Of a stretch of DNA of 64,000 nucleotides, positions 8,948 to 18,167 are shown piece after piece. Below the pieces are notes generated by a model. It was not told where the DNA came from. It worked only from the letters and a program-made list of their open reading frames with translations, and searched no databases. How positions within the stretch are numbered: the stretch's first letter is position 1; every line of letters starts with the position of its first letter. The stretch is taken from NCBI RefSeq assembly GCF_004378855.1, contig NZ_RYYL01000003.1:1-64000 (forward strand). Reading direction: 5' to 3'. The position numbers were made by a program, and so were the translations under genes. This DNA is from Campylobacter sp. US33a. Its GTDB lineage: Bacteria > Campylobacterota > Campylobacteria > Campylobacterales > Campylobacteraceae.

Positions 8948-9504
8948 ATAAAATTAATATTTTTTTAGAAAATTTAAATCCCAGAGAAAGAATTTTATAT
9001 TTTGTTTTAATTATTTTTGCTGGTGTTTTTTTAGCTTTAAAACTTAGTGAAACCTATTTAGAAAACGATAACAATGACGAAGCCTTACAATTGCTTTTGC
9101 AAAATTCACAAAGCAAAAGCGAGCAATTAAACCAAAAACTACTTTCTCTTAATGCCAAATATCAAAATCAAAGCGAAGAACTTTTTAATCTAAAACAAGG
9201 TTTATTAATACTCAAAAAAAGCTATAATGACTATATGAATGCTTTACAGAAAAAAGCAAATGAAAATTCTTTATACTTTAAAGACTTAGACACTCAAACA
9301 ACAAAGATGGAGCAATTTCAAATTCATCATTTAAAAATAAATTTTCAAAGCTCTTTTATTCAACTTTTAAGTTTCTTACAAGATTTAAATAACGACAAAC
9401 ACTTTTTTAGTATAGAAAAGCTAAATATTCAAAGCAAGGAAGAATATTTAGATATTACTTTAAAACTTAATTTTATAGTGCTTGATCCATTAATTGAACT
9501 TTAA
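8944..9504 (+). CDS. Small inner-membrane protein, PilO/GspM-like organisation
   Basis: The 186-aa protein begins with N-P-R-E-R-I-L-Y-F-V-L-I-I-F, close to the N-terminus of GspM/PilO proteins, with one helix at about 18-36, a glutamine/leucine-rich coiled coil (about 48-110) and a compact C-terminal alpha/beta segment. It overlaps the preceding GspL/PilN-like gene by 4 nt. Together they look like the inner-membrane alignment pair of a pilus or type II secretion platform. No sequence motif proves this; the call rests on topology, size and gene order. Confidence 0.58.
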   Translation: MNKINIFLENLNPRERILYFVLIIFAGVFLALKLSETYLENDNNDEALQLLLQNSQSKSEQLNQKLLSLNAKYQNQSEELFNLKQGLLILKKSYNDYMNALQKKANENSLYFKDLDTQTTKMEQFQIHHLKINFQSSFIQLLSFLQDLNNDKHFFSIEKLNIQSKEEYLDITLKLNFIVLDPLIEL

Positions 9505-9509
9505 AGTAT

Positions 9510-10031
9510 TTAAGTTGAAAAATAAAAACTATTTAGAATAACCAAAAATATAATAAAACTATAAGTAAAATAGAGCAAATATTTTTTGTTTTTATAAATT
9601 CCAAAAAGCCCTAACATAGATAAGAACATCATAATGCTTCCAAAAATATAAAATTCATATAAATTATTTTCATCCACATAAAAACCTTTGTTCTTTGGAA
9701 GTTCTGAAAGAAAAAAAGTAAAAAAAGCACATAAGGATACAAATAAATAAAAACCAGAAAGATAAAACTTAATTGTAAAAAACTCTTTTTTATGCCAAAT
9801 AAAACTAAAAATTCCAATCACACAACAAAGCAAAGGAGCAATATAAGAAAAATGCGTTAAAACAAAAAGCAAATTCCTACTAGAATCTAAAAAAATAATC
9901 ATCCAAAAGCAAATGATTAAAATATAAAACACTAGCAAAAGCCACTTTGCCCTTTGAAATTTCAAAGCAAACAAGGGTATAAGTGCAAAAATAAAAATAA
10001 TTAGATAAATTGCTAGAATTTCTACTAGCAT
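9510..10031 (-). CDS. Predicted multi-pass inner-membrane protein, unknown function
   Basis: The 173-aa protein is almost entirely hydrophobic with about six membrane helices (near 5-23, 30-48, 55-78, 85-108, 127-145 and 150-170) joined by very short loops. The one longer loop, L-P-K-N-K-G-F-Y-V-D-E-N-N-L-Y, would face one side of the membrane. I see no recognisable motif. It starts 2 nt after the pyrC-like stop, so it is probably co-transcribed with pyrC-like, gpsA and gatB, and it runs convergent to the GspM-like gene. Confidence 0.75.
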   Translation of the reverse strand: MLVEILAIYLIIFIFALIPLFALKFQRAKWLLLVFYILIICFWMIIFLDSSRNLLFVLTHFSYIAPLLCCVIGIFSFIWHKKEFFTIKFYLSGFYLFVSLCAFFTFFLSELPKNKGFYVDENNLYEFYIFGSIMMFLSMLGLFGIYKNKKYLLYFTYSFIIFLVILNSFYFST

Positions 10032-10033
10032 TT

Positions 10034-11206
10034 TTAAAACATTTCACCCTTAATCATATGCATTTTAACCTTTCCAAAAAGCTTATCATTAGCATAAAGC
10101 GAGCCTTTTGGCGTAAAATTTTCTTCATCTTCATCAAAAATAACCAAATTTGCTTCTTTGCCAATCTCTATGATTCCACTATTTAAACCTAAAAATTCAC
10201 TAGGATTTTTACTTGTAAACTTGCAAAGTTCCCGCCAAGTTAAAAAACCATTTTTTATAAAGAAGGTATAACAAAGACTTATAAAGTCACAAAGTCCGTG
10301 AATTCCAAATGCCGCCTCATCAAAAGCCAAATCTTTTAGAGAAATAGATTTTGGATTATGTAAAGAAGTTAAGAATTTGATTTTATTCTTTTTTAAAGCT
10401 TGCTTTAAAAAATCTCTATCTTCTTTAGAACGCAATGGCGGAAAAATTTTTGCAGCAGTATTAAAACCCAAGCACGCCTCATCACTTTTAATTAAATGAT
10501 GGATGCTAGCCAATATGCAATCATCTTCACTTAATAACTCTAAAGAATTTTTTAGAGTTAAACCATCATAGATAATTTCTACATTATAAAATTTAGCAAT
10601 TTGCTTCATCTTAGCCACTTCGCTATACTCGCTTATTGCATTCATTCCAACAAGACCCAATTCAAAACTAATGTCAGAATTATTCATCACTCCGCCATCA
10701 TCAAAACCTTCATTATAACATTCAACGAATATAGGCACATTTTTCATCAAAGCATACTGCATAGCAAGTTTTACGATATTTGCTTCGCTGAAACTTTTCA
10801 ACTCAAGTCCTAAAGCTCCCTTATTTACTAGGGTGGAGAGATTTTTTAATTTTTTATTAGAGTCAAGCACTCGAATGCTAGAAAAAACATCGATTTTCAT
10901 TTGCTTTAAGCGATCTAAAAACAAGGTGTAATTTTCCTCTTCAAAGTCCATCTTATCTCTTAAAACTATACTTGAAATTCCAGATTTCAGACACTCTTGT
11001 TCTAAAATATCAAGATGCTCTAAACTAAATTTATCATTCTTAAAATTTACATTAAGATCAACAAAAGAAGGCAAAACACTCAGGCCTTGTGCATCAATAA
11101 TTTCTTCATTATCATGTAATCCATTGGCAATTTGAGTAATTTTGCCTTCTAAAATTTGAATATCCTTTAACTCTTCTCCGTAAATTTTTGCGTTTTTAAT
11201 AATCAT
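10034..11206 (-). CDS. pyrC2: Dihydroorotase-like protein lacking metal ligands (PyrC2/PyrX type)
   Basis: This 390-aa amidohydrolase-fold protein matches long dihydroorotases: a beta-sandwich start, F-V-D-L near residue 48, and A-A-F-G-I-H-G-L-C-D near 295. Active enzymes carry His-x-His just after F-(I/V)-D; here the positions are Asn52-Val-Asn54. The catalytic T-D-H-A-P block is replaced by T-S-L-H-N-P. Without these ligands the protein is unlikely to hydrolyse dihydroorotate. Non-catalytic homologues (PyrX/PyrC') are known to act as structural partners of aspartate transcarbamoylase PyrB. I recall Cj1195c being annotated pyrC2. The structural role is inferred. Confidence 0.82.
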   Translation of the reverse strand: MIIKNAKIYGEELKDIQILEGKITQIANGLHDNEEIIDAQGLSVLPSFVDLNVNFKNDKFSLEHLDILEQECLKSGISSIVLRDKMDFEEENYTLFLDRLKQMKIDVFSSIRVLDSNKKLKNLSTLVNKGALGLELKSFSEANIVKLAMQYALMKNVPIFVECYNEGFDDGGVMNNSDISFELGLVGMNAISEYSEVAKMKQIAKFYNVEIIYDGLTLKNSLELLSEDDCILASIHHLIKSDEACLGFNTAAKIFPPLRSKEDRDFLKQALKKNKIKFLTSLHNPKSISLKDLAFDEAAFGIHGLCDFISLCYTFFIKNGFLTWRELCKFTSKNPSEFLGLNSGIIEIGKEANLVIFDEDEENFTPKGSLYANDKLFGKVKMHMIKGEMF

Positions 11207-11221
11207 GATATCTTCCTAAAA

Positions 11222-12115
11222 TCAATTTTGTCTTAATAAATCCTTAAGAGATTCCTTTGCGTCCTTACCGTAAAGTATGGCCACAACCTCTTTAACTATA
11301 GGGGTATAAATTTGCTCTTTTTGTGAAATTTTTTCTATAGCAAAAGCCGTAGGTATACCCTCTACAACCTCTTTTAACTCATTAATTATATCTTGATACC
11401 CTTTTCCAAGTGCTAGCATCAATCCGGCTCGATAGTTTCTTGAAAGAGTGCTCGTAGCTGTTAAAAACAAATCTCCTGCTCCGCTAAGCCCTAAAAAAGT
11501 CTCTTCTTTGGCACCAAAAAACTTACCAAAACGATGCATTTCAACAAGGCCACGAGAGATTAAAGAAGCTCTTGCATTATTACCAAGCTTTAAACCATCA
11601 CTTATACCACTAGCAATTGCTAAGACATTTTTATAAGCACCACAAATTTCAGCCCCACGCACATCATCATTTGTATAAGCTTTTATAAAATCAGGAAAGA
11701 AATTTGCAAATTCTTTGCAAAGTATTTGATTTACACCACTAATCATCAAAGCACAGGGAAGTTTTTGCATAACTTCGGCTGCAAAAGAAGGACCACTTAA
11801 AACACAAAGTTTGTCTTTATCTACAAATTCGCTAAAAATTTCATCTAAAAATTTACAAGTTGAAGTTTCTATGCCTTTTGAAGCAATAAGAATTTTTTGC
11901 CCCTTATTGATAAAATTTTGCTCAAGCCAAGAATGAATTCCTTGAGAACTTAAAGCAAAAATCAAATATTCACAATCTAGTGCTTGTTGCAAGCTTACAA
12001 AATCAACTAAAGCTCGCTGTGTGCGAGAAGTGATAACACAAGTATTTTTAATGCTTAAGGCACTATGTAAAGCACTACCCCACTTCCCTGCACCAATTAC
12101 TGCGATCTTGCTCAT
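11222..12115 (-). CDS. gpsA: Glycerol-3-phosphate dehydrogenase [NAD(P)+]
   Basis: GpsA reduces dihydroxyacetone phosphate to sn-glycerol-3-phosphate, the backbone of membrane phospholipids. The 297-aa protein begins I-A-V-I-G-A-G-K-W-G-S-A-L (Rossmann GxGxxG), with S-G-P-S-F-A-A-E-V near residue 106, the catalytic lysine region A-Y-K-N-V-L-A-I-A-S-G near 160, and G-L-S-G-A-G-D-L near 209. It is somewhat shorter than the E. coli enzyme. Its start codon shares one base with the gatB stop. Confidence 0.96.
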   Translation of the reverse strand: MSKIAVIGAGKWGSALHSALSIKNTCVITSRTQRALVDFVSLQQALDCEYLIFALSSQGIHSWLEQNFINKGQKILIASKGIETSTCKFLDEIFSEFVDKDKLCVLSGPSFAAEVMQKLPCALMISGVNQILCKEFANFFPDFIKAYTNDDVRGAEICGAYKNVLAIASGISDGLKLGNNARASLISRGLVEMHRFGKFFGAKEETFLGLSGAGDLFLTATSTLSRNYRAGLMLALGKGYQDIINELKEVVEGIPTAFAIEKISQKEQIYTPIVKEVVAILYGKDAKESLKDLLRQN

Positions 12116-13533
12116 TAGCCAAGCTTTGTTTTTAAAATTTCATTAACCTTAACAGGATTAAAAGCACCCTTGCCTTCTTTCATAGTTTGACCCACAAAAA
12201 AGCCAAAAAGTTTATCTTTTCCACTCTTATATTCTTCAACTTTATCAGCATTTGCATTTAAAATTTGATCAATTACCGCTTCAATGGCCGAGTCATCACT
12301 CACTTGTTTAAGTCCTAGCTTTTCAATAGCTTCATCAATTTCTACTTCAGTATTTTCAAAAACAAAAGCCAAAACATCCTTAGCGGCCTTGGCACTAATA
12401 GTGCCATCTTCTATGCGTTTGATTAAAGCGCCAAGTTTATTTGCATTGACAGGAGAATTTTCTATGGTAAGTTCTCCTTTTAAAAGTCCCATAAGTTCAG
12501 TATTTAACCAATTTACACAAAGTTTAGGATTTAAATTTAAAGCAATCAAGCTCTCAAAAAAACGACTCATTTCAAGTGAGCTTATTAGCACTTCCGCATC
12601 ACTTTCTTTAATGCCAAGTTCTCTCATATAACGCGTTTTTTTCTCATCTGGAAGTTCTGGAATTTTAAGCTCTAAAAACTCATCTTTTAATAAAACAGGT
12701 AACAAATCAGGATCAGGAAAATAGCGGTATTCTGCTGCTTCTTCCTTACCACGCATACTTCTTGTAACTAAATTTGTCGTATCAAAAAGCCTTGTTTCTT
12801 GCACGACTTCTTTATCATAAACTCCATCTTCCCACGCCTCGCTTTGTCTTTTTACTTCATATTCTATAGCCTTTTGAATAAAGCGGAAAGAATTAAGGTT
12901 TTTAATTTCTACCCTAGTGTAAAGTTTAGTATCACCTTTTGGTCTTATGCTAACATTTGCGTCACATCTAAAACTTCCTTCTTGCATATTTGCATCAGAA
13001 ATATCTAAAAAGCGTATGATGGAATGTAATTTTTTAAGATAAGCCACTGCTTCATCGCTACTTCTAAGTTCTGGCTCACTTACAATTTCAAGTAAAGGTG
13101 TTCCAGCGCGATTTAAATCCACCTTAGAAAAATCATTCTCATGGATATTCTTACCTGCATCTTCTTCCAAATGCGCTCTAGTGATACCTATGCGTTTATT
13201 CTCACCATTTACATTAATGAAAAGCTCACCCTTTTCTACTATAGGAATATCAAATTGCGAAATTTGATAAGCCTTTGGCAAATCTGGATAAAAATAATTT
13301 TTTCTATTAAAAATACTTTTTTTATTTATAGTTGCATTCACCGCTTTCCCAAAAGCAATAGCTTTTTTTACTGCTTCTTCATTTAAAACAGGTAAAGCAC
13401 CAGGTAAAGCTAAACAAGTAGGACAAACATTGGTATTTGGGGCTTCTCCAAAAGAAGTCGCACATGAGCAAAAGATTTTCGTTTTAGTATTTAATTGAGC
13501 ATGAACTTCAAGTCCTATGACTACTTCAAACAT
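12115..13533 (-). CDS. gatB: Aspartyl/glutamyl-tRNA amidotransferase subunit B
   Basis: GatB, with GatA and GatC, converts misacylated Glu-tRNA(Gln) and Asp-tRNA(Asn) to the correct amide forms, needed because epsilon-proteobacteria use the indirect route. The 472-aa protein begins [13 protein letters not shown], with [12 protein letters not shown] near residue 37, [11 protein letters not shown] near 82, and a C-terminal YqeY-like tail ending V-N-E-I-L-K. It is probably the first gene of the run gatB-gpsA-pyrC2-membrane protein. Confidence 0.97.
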   Translation of the reverse strand: MFEVVIGLEVHAQLNTKTKIFCSCATSFGEAPNTNVCPTCLALPGALPVLNEEAVKKAIAFGKAVNATINKKSIFNRKNYFYPDLPKAYQISQFDIPIVEKGELFINVNGENKRIGITRAHLEEDAGKNIHENDFSKVDLNRAGTPLLEIVSEPELRSSDEAVAYLKKLHSIIRFLDISDANMQEGSFRCDANVSIRPKGDTKLYTRVEIKNLNSFRFIQKAIEYEVKRQSEAWEDGVYDKEVVQETRLFDTTNLVTRSMRGKEEAAEYRYFPDPDLLPVLLKDEFLELKIPELPDEKKTRYMRELGIKESDAEVLISSLEMSRFFESLIALNLNPKLCVNWLNTELMGLLKGELTIENSPVNANKLGALIKRIEDGTISAKAAKDVLAFVFENTEVEIDEAIEKLGLKQVSDDSAIEAVIDQILNANADKVEEYKSGKDKLFGFFVGQTMKEGKGAFNPVKVNEILKTKLG

Positions 13534-13594
13534 TGATTTTCCTTGAATTTTTTAGACTTATTTTAACATTTTTTCTTTCAAAAAGTCTTTAAAC

Positions 13595-13629
13595 TTACAA
13601 ATAAAATCTTCATTCTATTTTATTTGTAA
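13595..13629 (-). terminator. A/T-rich hairpin after the atpB operon
   Basis: TTACAAATAAAAT (13595-13607) and ATTTTATTTGTAA (13617-13629) form a perfect 13-bp stem with a 9-nt loop in the gap between the small membrane gene and gatB. All genes here run on the minus strand, so it most likely ends the atpB transcript ahead of gatB. The T run after the stem is weak. Confidence 0.45.
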
Positions 13630-13632
13630 AAA

Positions 13633-13815
13633 TTAATCTAGCAGCTTTTGATGTAATTCATAATTTCGCAACAATAAAGAAACAACTAAACTTAAAAGAA
13701 GGCCTATAGTACAAAGATAAAGATAAAAATAAGTAAAATGAAAAAACAAAAAGAATGCACCAAAAAGCACTAAAGCCCATGATGCACCTTTAAAAAATTC
13801 TAAAATATAAATCAA
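13633..13815 (-). CDS. Small membrane protein downstream of atpB
   Basis: This 60-aa protein has two membrane helices (about 8-28 and 31-50) ending in a charged [11 protein letters not shown] tail. Its start overlaps the atpB stop by 4 nt, implying translational coupling to ATP synthase subunit a. Small two-helix proteins beside atp genes include AtpI/AtpZ-like factors, but I see no sequence proof of that here. It corresponds in position to a small integral-membrane protein I remember next to atpB in C. jejuni. Confidence 0.75.
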   Translation of the reverse strand: MIYILEFFKGASWALVLFGAFFLFFHFTYFYLYLCTIGLLLSLVVSLLLRNYELHQKLLD

Positions 13816-14492
13816 TGACCTTCCTCAATAACAGTCGCACCTGCTAAATACACATAAGTTAAAATCATAAAAATAAAAGCTTGTAAAAAAGCCATAAAAG
13901 TTAAAAGCACATAAGCAGGAAGTGGAGCTACCCAAGGAGCAAGTGCTAAAATAACTGCTAAAAATAAATCGTCTCCTTTGATATTACCAAACAAACGAAA
14001 AGACAAAGAAATAATACGAGAAAAATGAGAAACAAGTTCTATAGGAAACATTAAAGGAGCAATAATTTTAACAGGCCCCATAAAATGCGCAAAGTATTTG
14101 AAAAAACCTTGCGTTCTAATGCCTTCAAAATGATAATAAAAAAATACAATCAAAGCTAAAGCTGCTGTTAAATTTAAACTAGCAGTAGGTGCCTCAAAGC
14201 CAGGTATAATACCTATAATATTACTGAAAAATACTACTAAACCAATAGTTGCAACCAAAGGGAGATATTTTCTCGCAGCTTCTTCGCTACCCATAGTGTC
14301 ACGCCCCATGCTTAAAATGCCATCCAAATAAGCCTCTGCTAAATTTTGACTTCCTCTAGGTACAAGTTGCATGGATCTTGTTGCAAATTTTGCAAAAAGA
14401 AAAGCAATTACAACAACTAAAATAAGATGAAAAAAATAAGCGAAAGTATGGCTTTCGTTGATGAGTGAGCTAAATAAAAACAAATCTTTCAT
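13812..14492 (-). CDS. atpB: ATP synthase F0 subunit a
   Basis: Subunit a forms the half-channels for protons against the c-ring. The 226-aa protein has five or six membrane helices. The essential arginine lies in [10 protein letters not shown] near residue 165, and the C-terminal helix has the [11 protein letters not shown] pattern. As elsewhere in Campylobacter, atpB stands apart from the F1 genes. A TATAAT box lies about 33 nt upstream on the minus strand. Confidence 0.96.
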   Translation of the reverse strand: MKDLFLFSSLINESHTFAYFFHLILVVVIAFLFAKFATRSMQLVPRGSQNLAEAYLDGILSMGRDTMGSEEAARKYLPLVATIGLVVFFSNIIGIIPGFEAPTASLNLTAALALIVFFYYHFEGIRTQGFFKYFAHFMGPVKIIAPLMFPIELVSHFSRIISLSFRLFGNIKGDDLFLAVILALAPWVAPLPAYVLLTFMAFLQAFIFMILTYVYLAGATVIEEGH

Positions 14493-14524
14493 AATAAACC
14501 TTAAGTAAAAGTATTAAAACTGAT

Positions 14525-14530
14525 ATTATA
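14525..14530 (-). promoter_or_regulatory. -10 box of atpB
   Basis: TATAAT on the minus strand in the 76-nt gap between radA and atpB, 33 nt before the atpB ATG. No clear -35 is visible. Confidence 0.5.
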
Positions 14531-14568
14531 ACTTAAATTTGCTTACATTTTGATGAAAAGTAATTTTT

Positions 14569-15909
14569 TTACATCCATTCTAAAACTTCTCTTAAATCCT
14601 TAGCCACAAAACATTTAATACCTATATTTTCCATAGGTTTAATGGGAATAATAGCATTTTTAAAATTTTGCATTTTGGCTTCTTTTAAGCGCGTATCAAG
14701 TGAAAAAACTTCTTTAATTTCCCCATTTAAACTAAGCTCTCCTATAAAAACACTATCCTTGCTTAAAGGACGATTTTTAAAACTTGAAATGATAGCTGCA
14801 ACTACTGCTAAATCTGCTGCTGTTTCGCTAATTTTTACCCCGCCACTAACATTAATAAAAACATCATAATGCCCTAAAGGAATTTCAAGTTTTCTTTCAA
14901 GCAAAGCAATTAGCATATCTAAGCGGTTTTTTTCATAGCCTGTGGCGCTTCGTTTTGGGTAAGCACTTTCACAAACCAAGGCTTGAATTTCTAAGATCAA
15001 AGCCCTGCTTCCTTCCATTACTACACTTAAAGCACTTCCGCTTATAGCCTTACCCCTTGAAAAAAATCTATTAACTATATCTTTAGCACTAATAAGTCCT
15101 TTAGAAGTCATTTCAAAAATCCCTACTTCGCTGATATTTCCAAAACGATTTTTAAAGCCCCTTAAAAGCCTAATTTCTTTGTTCGCATCGCCTTCAAAAT
15201 AGAGTACTACATCCACCATATGCTCTAAAATTCTAGGCCCAGCAATAGCACCATCTTTTGTAATGTGACCTATGATAAAAGTGCTGATATTTTTGGCTTT
15301 TGAAAAACGCATAAGCTCAAAAGTGATTTCTCTAACCTGCGTGATACTTCCCGCTGCTGAAGCGATTTTGTTTGAATATAAAGTTTGTATGGAATCAATG
15401 ATTAAAATTTCATAATCCTTTTTATTAAGCTCGTCTAAAATATCTTCTAAACAAAGCTCGGTTAATAAAAATAAATTAGGCGTATTAGCATCTAAACGAT
15501 CGGCTCTTAATTTGATTTGAGATTTACTTTCTTCACCACTTACATAAAGCACTTTCTTGCCACTTTTAGCTAAATTCGAAGCGATTTTTAACAAAAGAGT
15601 AGATTTCCCAACCCCTGGACTTCCGCCTATCAAAACCAAACTCCCAACAACCAAACCACCACCTAAAACCAAATCAAGTTCTTTATCATCAGTAGAAATT
15701 CTTGCAAATTTTTCAGCAACCACTTCTTCTATACAAACCGCTACGCTTGGTGAATTTGAAATTTTAGAAAGCTCTTTTAAAACTTTAATTTGTTCTTGTT
15801 TTAATTCTACAAAACTATCCCAAGCTCCACAATCTGGACATTTTCCAATCCATTTGCCTTGCTGATTTCCACAAGCTTGACATTCAAATAAAATTTGCTT
15901 CTTTGCCAT
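14569..15909 (-). CDS. radA: DNA repair/recombination protein RadA
   Basis: RadA is a RecA-like helicase that processes branched recombination intermediates and promotes branch migration. The 446-aa protein begins with a C4 zinc finger (C-Q-A-C-G, then C-P-D-C-G by residue 27), Walker A G-G-S-P-G-V-G-K-S-T near residue 96, the RadA-specific K-N-R-F-G motif near 254, and a C-terminal Lon-protease-like domain with F-I-N-V-S-G-G-V-K near 345. It is divergent from the nitrilase-deacetylase cluster. Confidence 0.96.
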   Translation of the reverse strand: MAKKQILFECQACGNQQGKWIGKCPDCGAWDSFVELKQEQIKVLKELSKISNSPSVAVCIEEVVAEKFARISTDDKELDLVLGGGLVVGSLVLIGGSPGVGKSTLLLKIASNLAKSGKKVLYVSGEESKSQIKLRADRLDANTPNLFLLTELCLEDILDELNKKDYEILIIDSIQTLYSNKIASAAGSITQVREITFELMRFSKAKNISTFIIGHITKDGAIAGPRILEHMVDVVLYFEGDANKEIRLLRGFKNRFGNISEVGIFEMTSKGLISAKDIVNRFFSRGKAISGSALSVVMEGSRALILEIQALVCESAYPKRSATGYEKNRLDMLIALLERKLEIPLGHYDVFINVSGGVKISETAADLAVVAAIISSFKNRPLSKDSVFIGELSLNGEIKEVFSLDTRLKEAKMQNFKNAIIPIKPMENIGIKCFVAKDLREVLEWM

Positions 15910-16052
15910 TGTTTTCTCATTTTAAAAATTTAATATAACAATTTTACACACTTTATCTTTCTTTTAAATTAACTTGGATCAAAAATAAAAGATTTAAGAA
16001 TTTAAAGGATATGATAAAAAAAGTTAAACAAATTCCTAACAAGGAGAATGTT

Positions 16053-16931
16053 ATGGAAAAGAAAATTCAAGTCGCACTCATACAATTTTCGCCCCTATCA
16101 TATGATGTAAAAAATAATATAAGCAAAGCACTGATTTTGAGTAAACAAGCCTTAGAACAAGGAGCAAAAATTATAGTTTTACCAGAACTTTTTGATAGTG
16201 GATATTGTGTGGAAGATAAAGATCAAAAATACGCACTTTCTTTTAAAGACTTAAAGCACCCTACCCTAAAATCCTTGCATAACTTAGCCATAAGATATAA
16301 AGCTTATATTATAGCTTGTAGCATAGAAAAAGATCAAAATAAACTTTTTGATACTGCTTATATACTAGGAACAAAAGGACTTATTGGAAAATATAGAAAA
16401 ATTTATCTTTGGGGAAATGAGAAGAAAAGATTTCAAAAAGGTAATAAATATCCTGTATTTAAATTAAAATTTCCAAATTTTAGCATCAAGCTTGGTTTGC
16501 AAATTTGTTATGAAGTTGGTTTTGGCGAAGGGGCTAGAATTTTAGCTTTGCAAGGCGCTCAAATTATCTGCTATAGTGCTGCTTTTGGAAAGGCTAGAAC
16601 TTATGCTTGGGATTTGGCAAGCAAAGCAAGAGCTTTAGAAAATGGAGTTTTTGTCCTAGCAAGTAATCGCAGTGGCGAAGAAATATCAAAAATAGATGGA
16701 AATAAATTAGAATTTGCAGGTCATTCAAGAATAATCAATCCAAAGGGAGAAATTTTAGCAACTTATGAAAAAGAAGAAGGCTTTATCATTAATGAAATCG
16801 ATATAAAAGAAGTTGAAATTCAAAGAAATACTATCCCTTATTTAAAAGATTTAAATTTAAAACTAACACAAAAAAATCTAAAAGAAATTCATCTTAACAC
16901 AAAGGAGAGAAAATGGCAAAAGAAATTTTAG
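16053..16931 (+). CDS. Carbon-nitrogen hydrolase (nitrilase/amidase superfamily)
   Basis: Cytoplasmic nitrilase-fold hydrolase, 292 aa, with the catalytic triad visible as Glu45 ([10 protein letters not shown]), Lys116 (G-K-Y-R-K-I-Y-L) and Cys152 (L-Q-I-C-Y-E-V). It resembles N-carbamoylputrescine and aliphatic amidases; the natural substrate cannot be read from sequence. I start at the ATG at 16053, which has AAGGAG at 16041-16046 and leads straight into the first beta strand; an upstream ATG at 16011 adds 14 residues without family similarity. It overlaps the next gene by 19 nt. I recall H. pylori HP0309 as the counterpart. Confidence 0.87.
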   Translation: MEKKIQVALIQFSPLSYDVKNNISKALILSKQALEQGAKIIVLPELFDSGYCVEDKDQKYALSFKDLKHPTLKSLHNLAIRYKAYIIACSIEKDQNKLFDTAYILGTKGLIGKYRKIYLWGNEKKRFQKGNKYPVFKLKFPNFSIKLGLQICYEVGFGEGARILALQGAQIICYSAAFGKARTYAWDLASKARALENGVFVLASNRSGEEISKIDGNKLEFAGHSRIINPKGEILATYEKEEGFIINEIDIKEVEIQRNTIPYLKDLNLKLTQKNLKEIHLNTKERKWQKKF

Positions 16932-17794
16932 TTGCCTATGGCGTGGATATTGATGCGGTAGCTGGTTGGCTTGGAAGTTATGGCGGAGAAGACTCTCCTG
17001 ATGATATTTCAAGAGGACTTTTTGCTGGAGAAGTTGGTATTCCTAGACTTTTAAAACTTTTTAAAAAGTATAACATTCCTGCAACTTGGTTTGCACCAGG
17101 ACACTCTATAGAAACTTTCCCAGATCAAATGAAAATGATAGTTGATGCGGGACATGAAATAGGTGCGCATGGGTATTCACATGAAAATCCCATTGCTATG
17201 AGTGCTAAGCAAGAAGAAGATGTCTTATTAAAAAGCATAGAATTAATAGAAAAAATAAGCGGTAAAAAACCAAGTGGCTATGTTGCACCTTGGTGGGAAT
17301 TTTCAAATATCACTAATGAACTCTTGCTAAAACATGGTATAAAATATGACCATTCCTTAATGCATAATGATTTTACGCCGTATTATGTACGTGTAGGCGA
17401 TAAATGGACTAAAATTGATTATAGTGCTGAGGCAAAAGATTGGATGAAACCTTTAGTGCGTGGCAAGGAAACTGATTTGGTTGAAATTCCTGCTAATTGG
17501 TATTTAGATGATTTACCTCCTATGATGTTTATCAAAAAATCCCCAAATAGCTTTGGCTTTGTCTCTCCACGCGATATAGGACAAATGTGGATTGATCAGT
17601 TTGATTGGGTATATCGTGAGATGGATTATGCTATTTTTCCTATGACTATACACCCTGATGTTAGTGCGCGTCCTCAAGTTTTGTTGATGCATGAAAGAAT
17701 TATTGAACATATCAATAAACACGAAGGTGTAAAATGGGTAAATTTAAATGCTATGGCAGATGATTTTTTAAAACGATGTCCAAGAAAAAAATAA
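16913..17794 (+). CDS. pgdA: PgdA-like polysaccharide deacetylase family protein
   Basis: The 293-aa protein is, from memory, nearly collinear with H. pylori PgdA (HP0310), linked there to peptidoglycan N-deacetylation, lysozyme resistance and persistence. The NodB-fold metal site is visible: Asp12/Asp14 in G-V-D-I-D-A, and His86 and His90 in H-G-Y-S-H-E. W-W-E-F-S-N follows near 140. There is no signal peptide or membrane helix, so it appears cytoplasmic, which is odd for a peptidoglycan enzyme; related PuuE-type allantoinases are cytoplasmic. The nitrilase neighbour also fits small-molecule amide chemistry. Deacetylase fold is certain, substrate is not. Confidence 0.88.
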   Translation: MAKEILVAYGVDIDAVAGWLGSYGGEDSPDDISRGLFAGEVGIPRLLKLFKKYNIPATWFAPGHSIETFPDQMKMIVDAGHEIGAHGYSHENPIAMSAKQEEDVLLKSIELIEKISGKKPSGYVAPWWEFSNITNELLLKHGIKYDHSLMHNDFTPYYVRVGDKWTKIDYSAEAKDWMKPLVRGKETDLVEIPANWYLDDLPPMMFIKKSPNSFGFVSPRDIGQMWIDQFDWVYREMDYAIFPMTIHPDVSARPQVLLMHERIIEHINKHEGVKWVNLNAMADDFLKRCPRKK

Positions 17795-17796
17795 AA

Positions 17797-17824
17797 TTTG
17801 CAAGGTTTTAACCTTGCAAAGGAG
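17797..17824 (+). promoter_or_regulatory. Intra-operon hairpin overlapping a ribosome binding site
   Basis: TTTGCAAGG (17797-17805) pairs with CCTTGCAAA (17812-17820), a strong stem. Its last bases are also the first bases of the AAAGGAG ribosome site (17818-17824) of the next gene, whose ATG is at 17832. It may lower translation of the 111-aa protein or act as an RNA-stability element. There is no T run, so it is not a standard terminator. Confidence 0.5.
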
Positions 17825-17831
17825 TTAAAAT

Positions 17832-18167
17832 ATGTGTATTTTATGCGGAGAAATGATTACTAAATTTCACTGGAGTGATGTGCAATTTAAAGAAGAAAAA
17901 TCCTTCATTAGTCTGGGAGAAAATCAAAAAGAAAGAATGCGTTTAAGACTTAAAAAGGTTAAATTTTTAAACATTATCTTGAATTTTTATGGTTTAAAAC
18001 TCAAAGAATGGCAAGGCAGTAAATATATACTTAGTAACCAAAAAGGACGAGACATTATAGTTAATGATTTAGGCGATTTATGGATAAAAGCCAATGAACT
18101 TGAAAAACAAACCTTTGATGCTTTGGACGAAAAATTATTATTTCATTTAAGAACATATAATGGCTAA
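17832..18167 (+). CDS. Conserved hypothetical protein between pgdA-like and cobW-like genes
   Basis: The 111-aa protein starts with M-C-I-L-C-G-E, a short CxxC pair, followed by a charged, mostly alpha/beta sequence with G-L-K-L-K-E-W-Q-G-S-K-Y-I-L and D-L-G-D-L-W near residue 77. No signal peptide or membrane segment is seen. I do not recognise a function. It overlaps the CobW-like gene by 8 nt, and its position matches what I remember as HP0311. The paired cysteines beside a metallochaperone-family gene suggest, but do not show, metal binding. Confidence 0.72.
   Translation: MCILCGEMITKFHWSDVQFKEEKSFISLGENQKERMRLRLKKVKFLNIILNFYGLKLKEWQGSKYILSNQKGRDIIVNDLGDLWIKANELEKQTFDALDEKLLFHLRTYNG

Noticed and set aside
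17797-17820. The PgdA-downstream hairpin as a terminator
   Set aside because: No T run follows the stem and the operon continues with overlapping genes.
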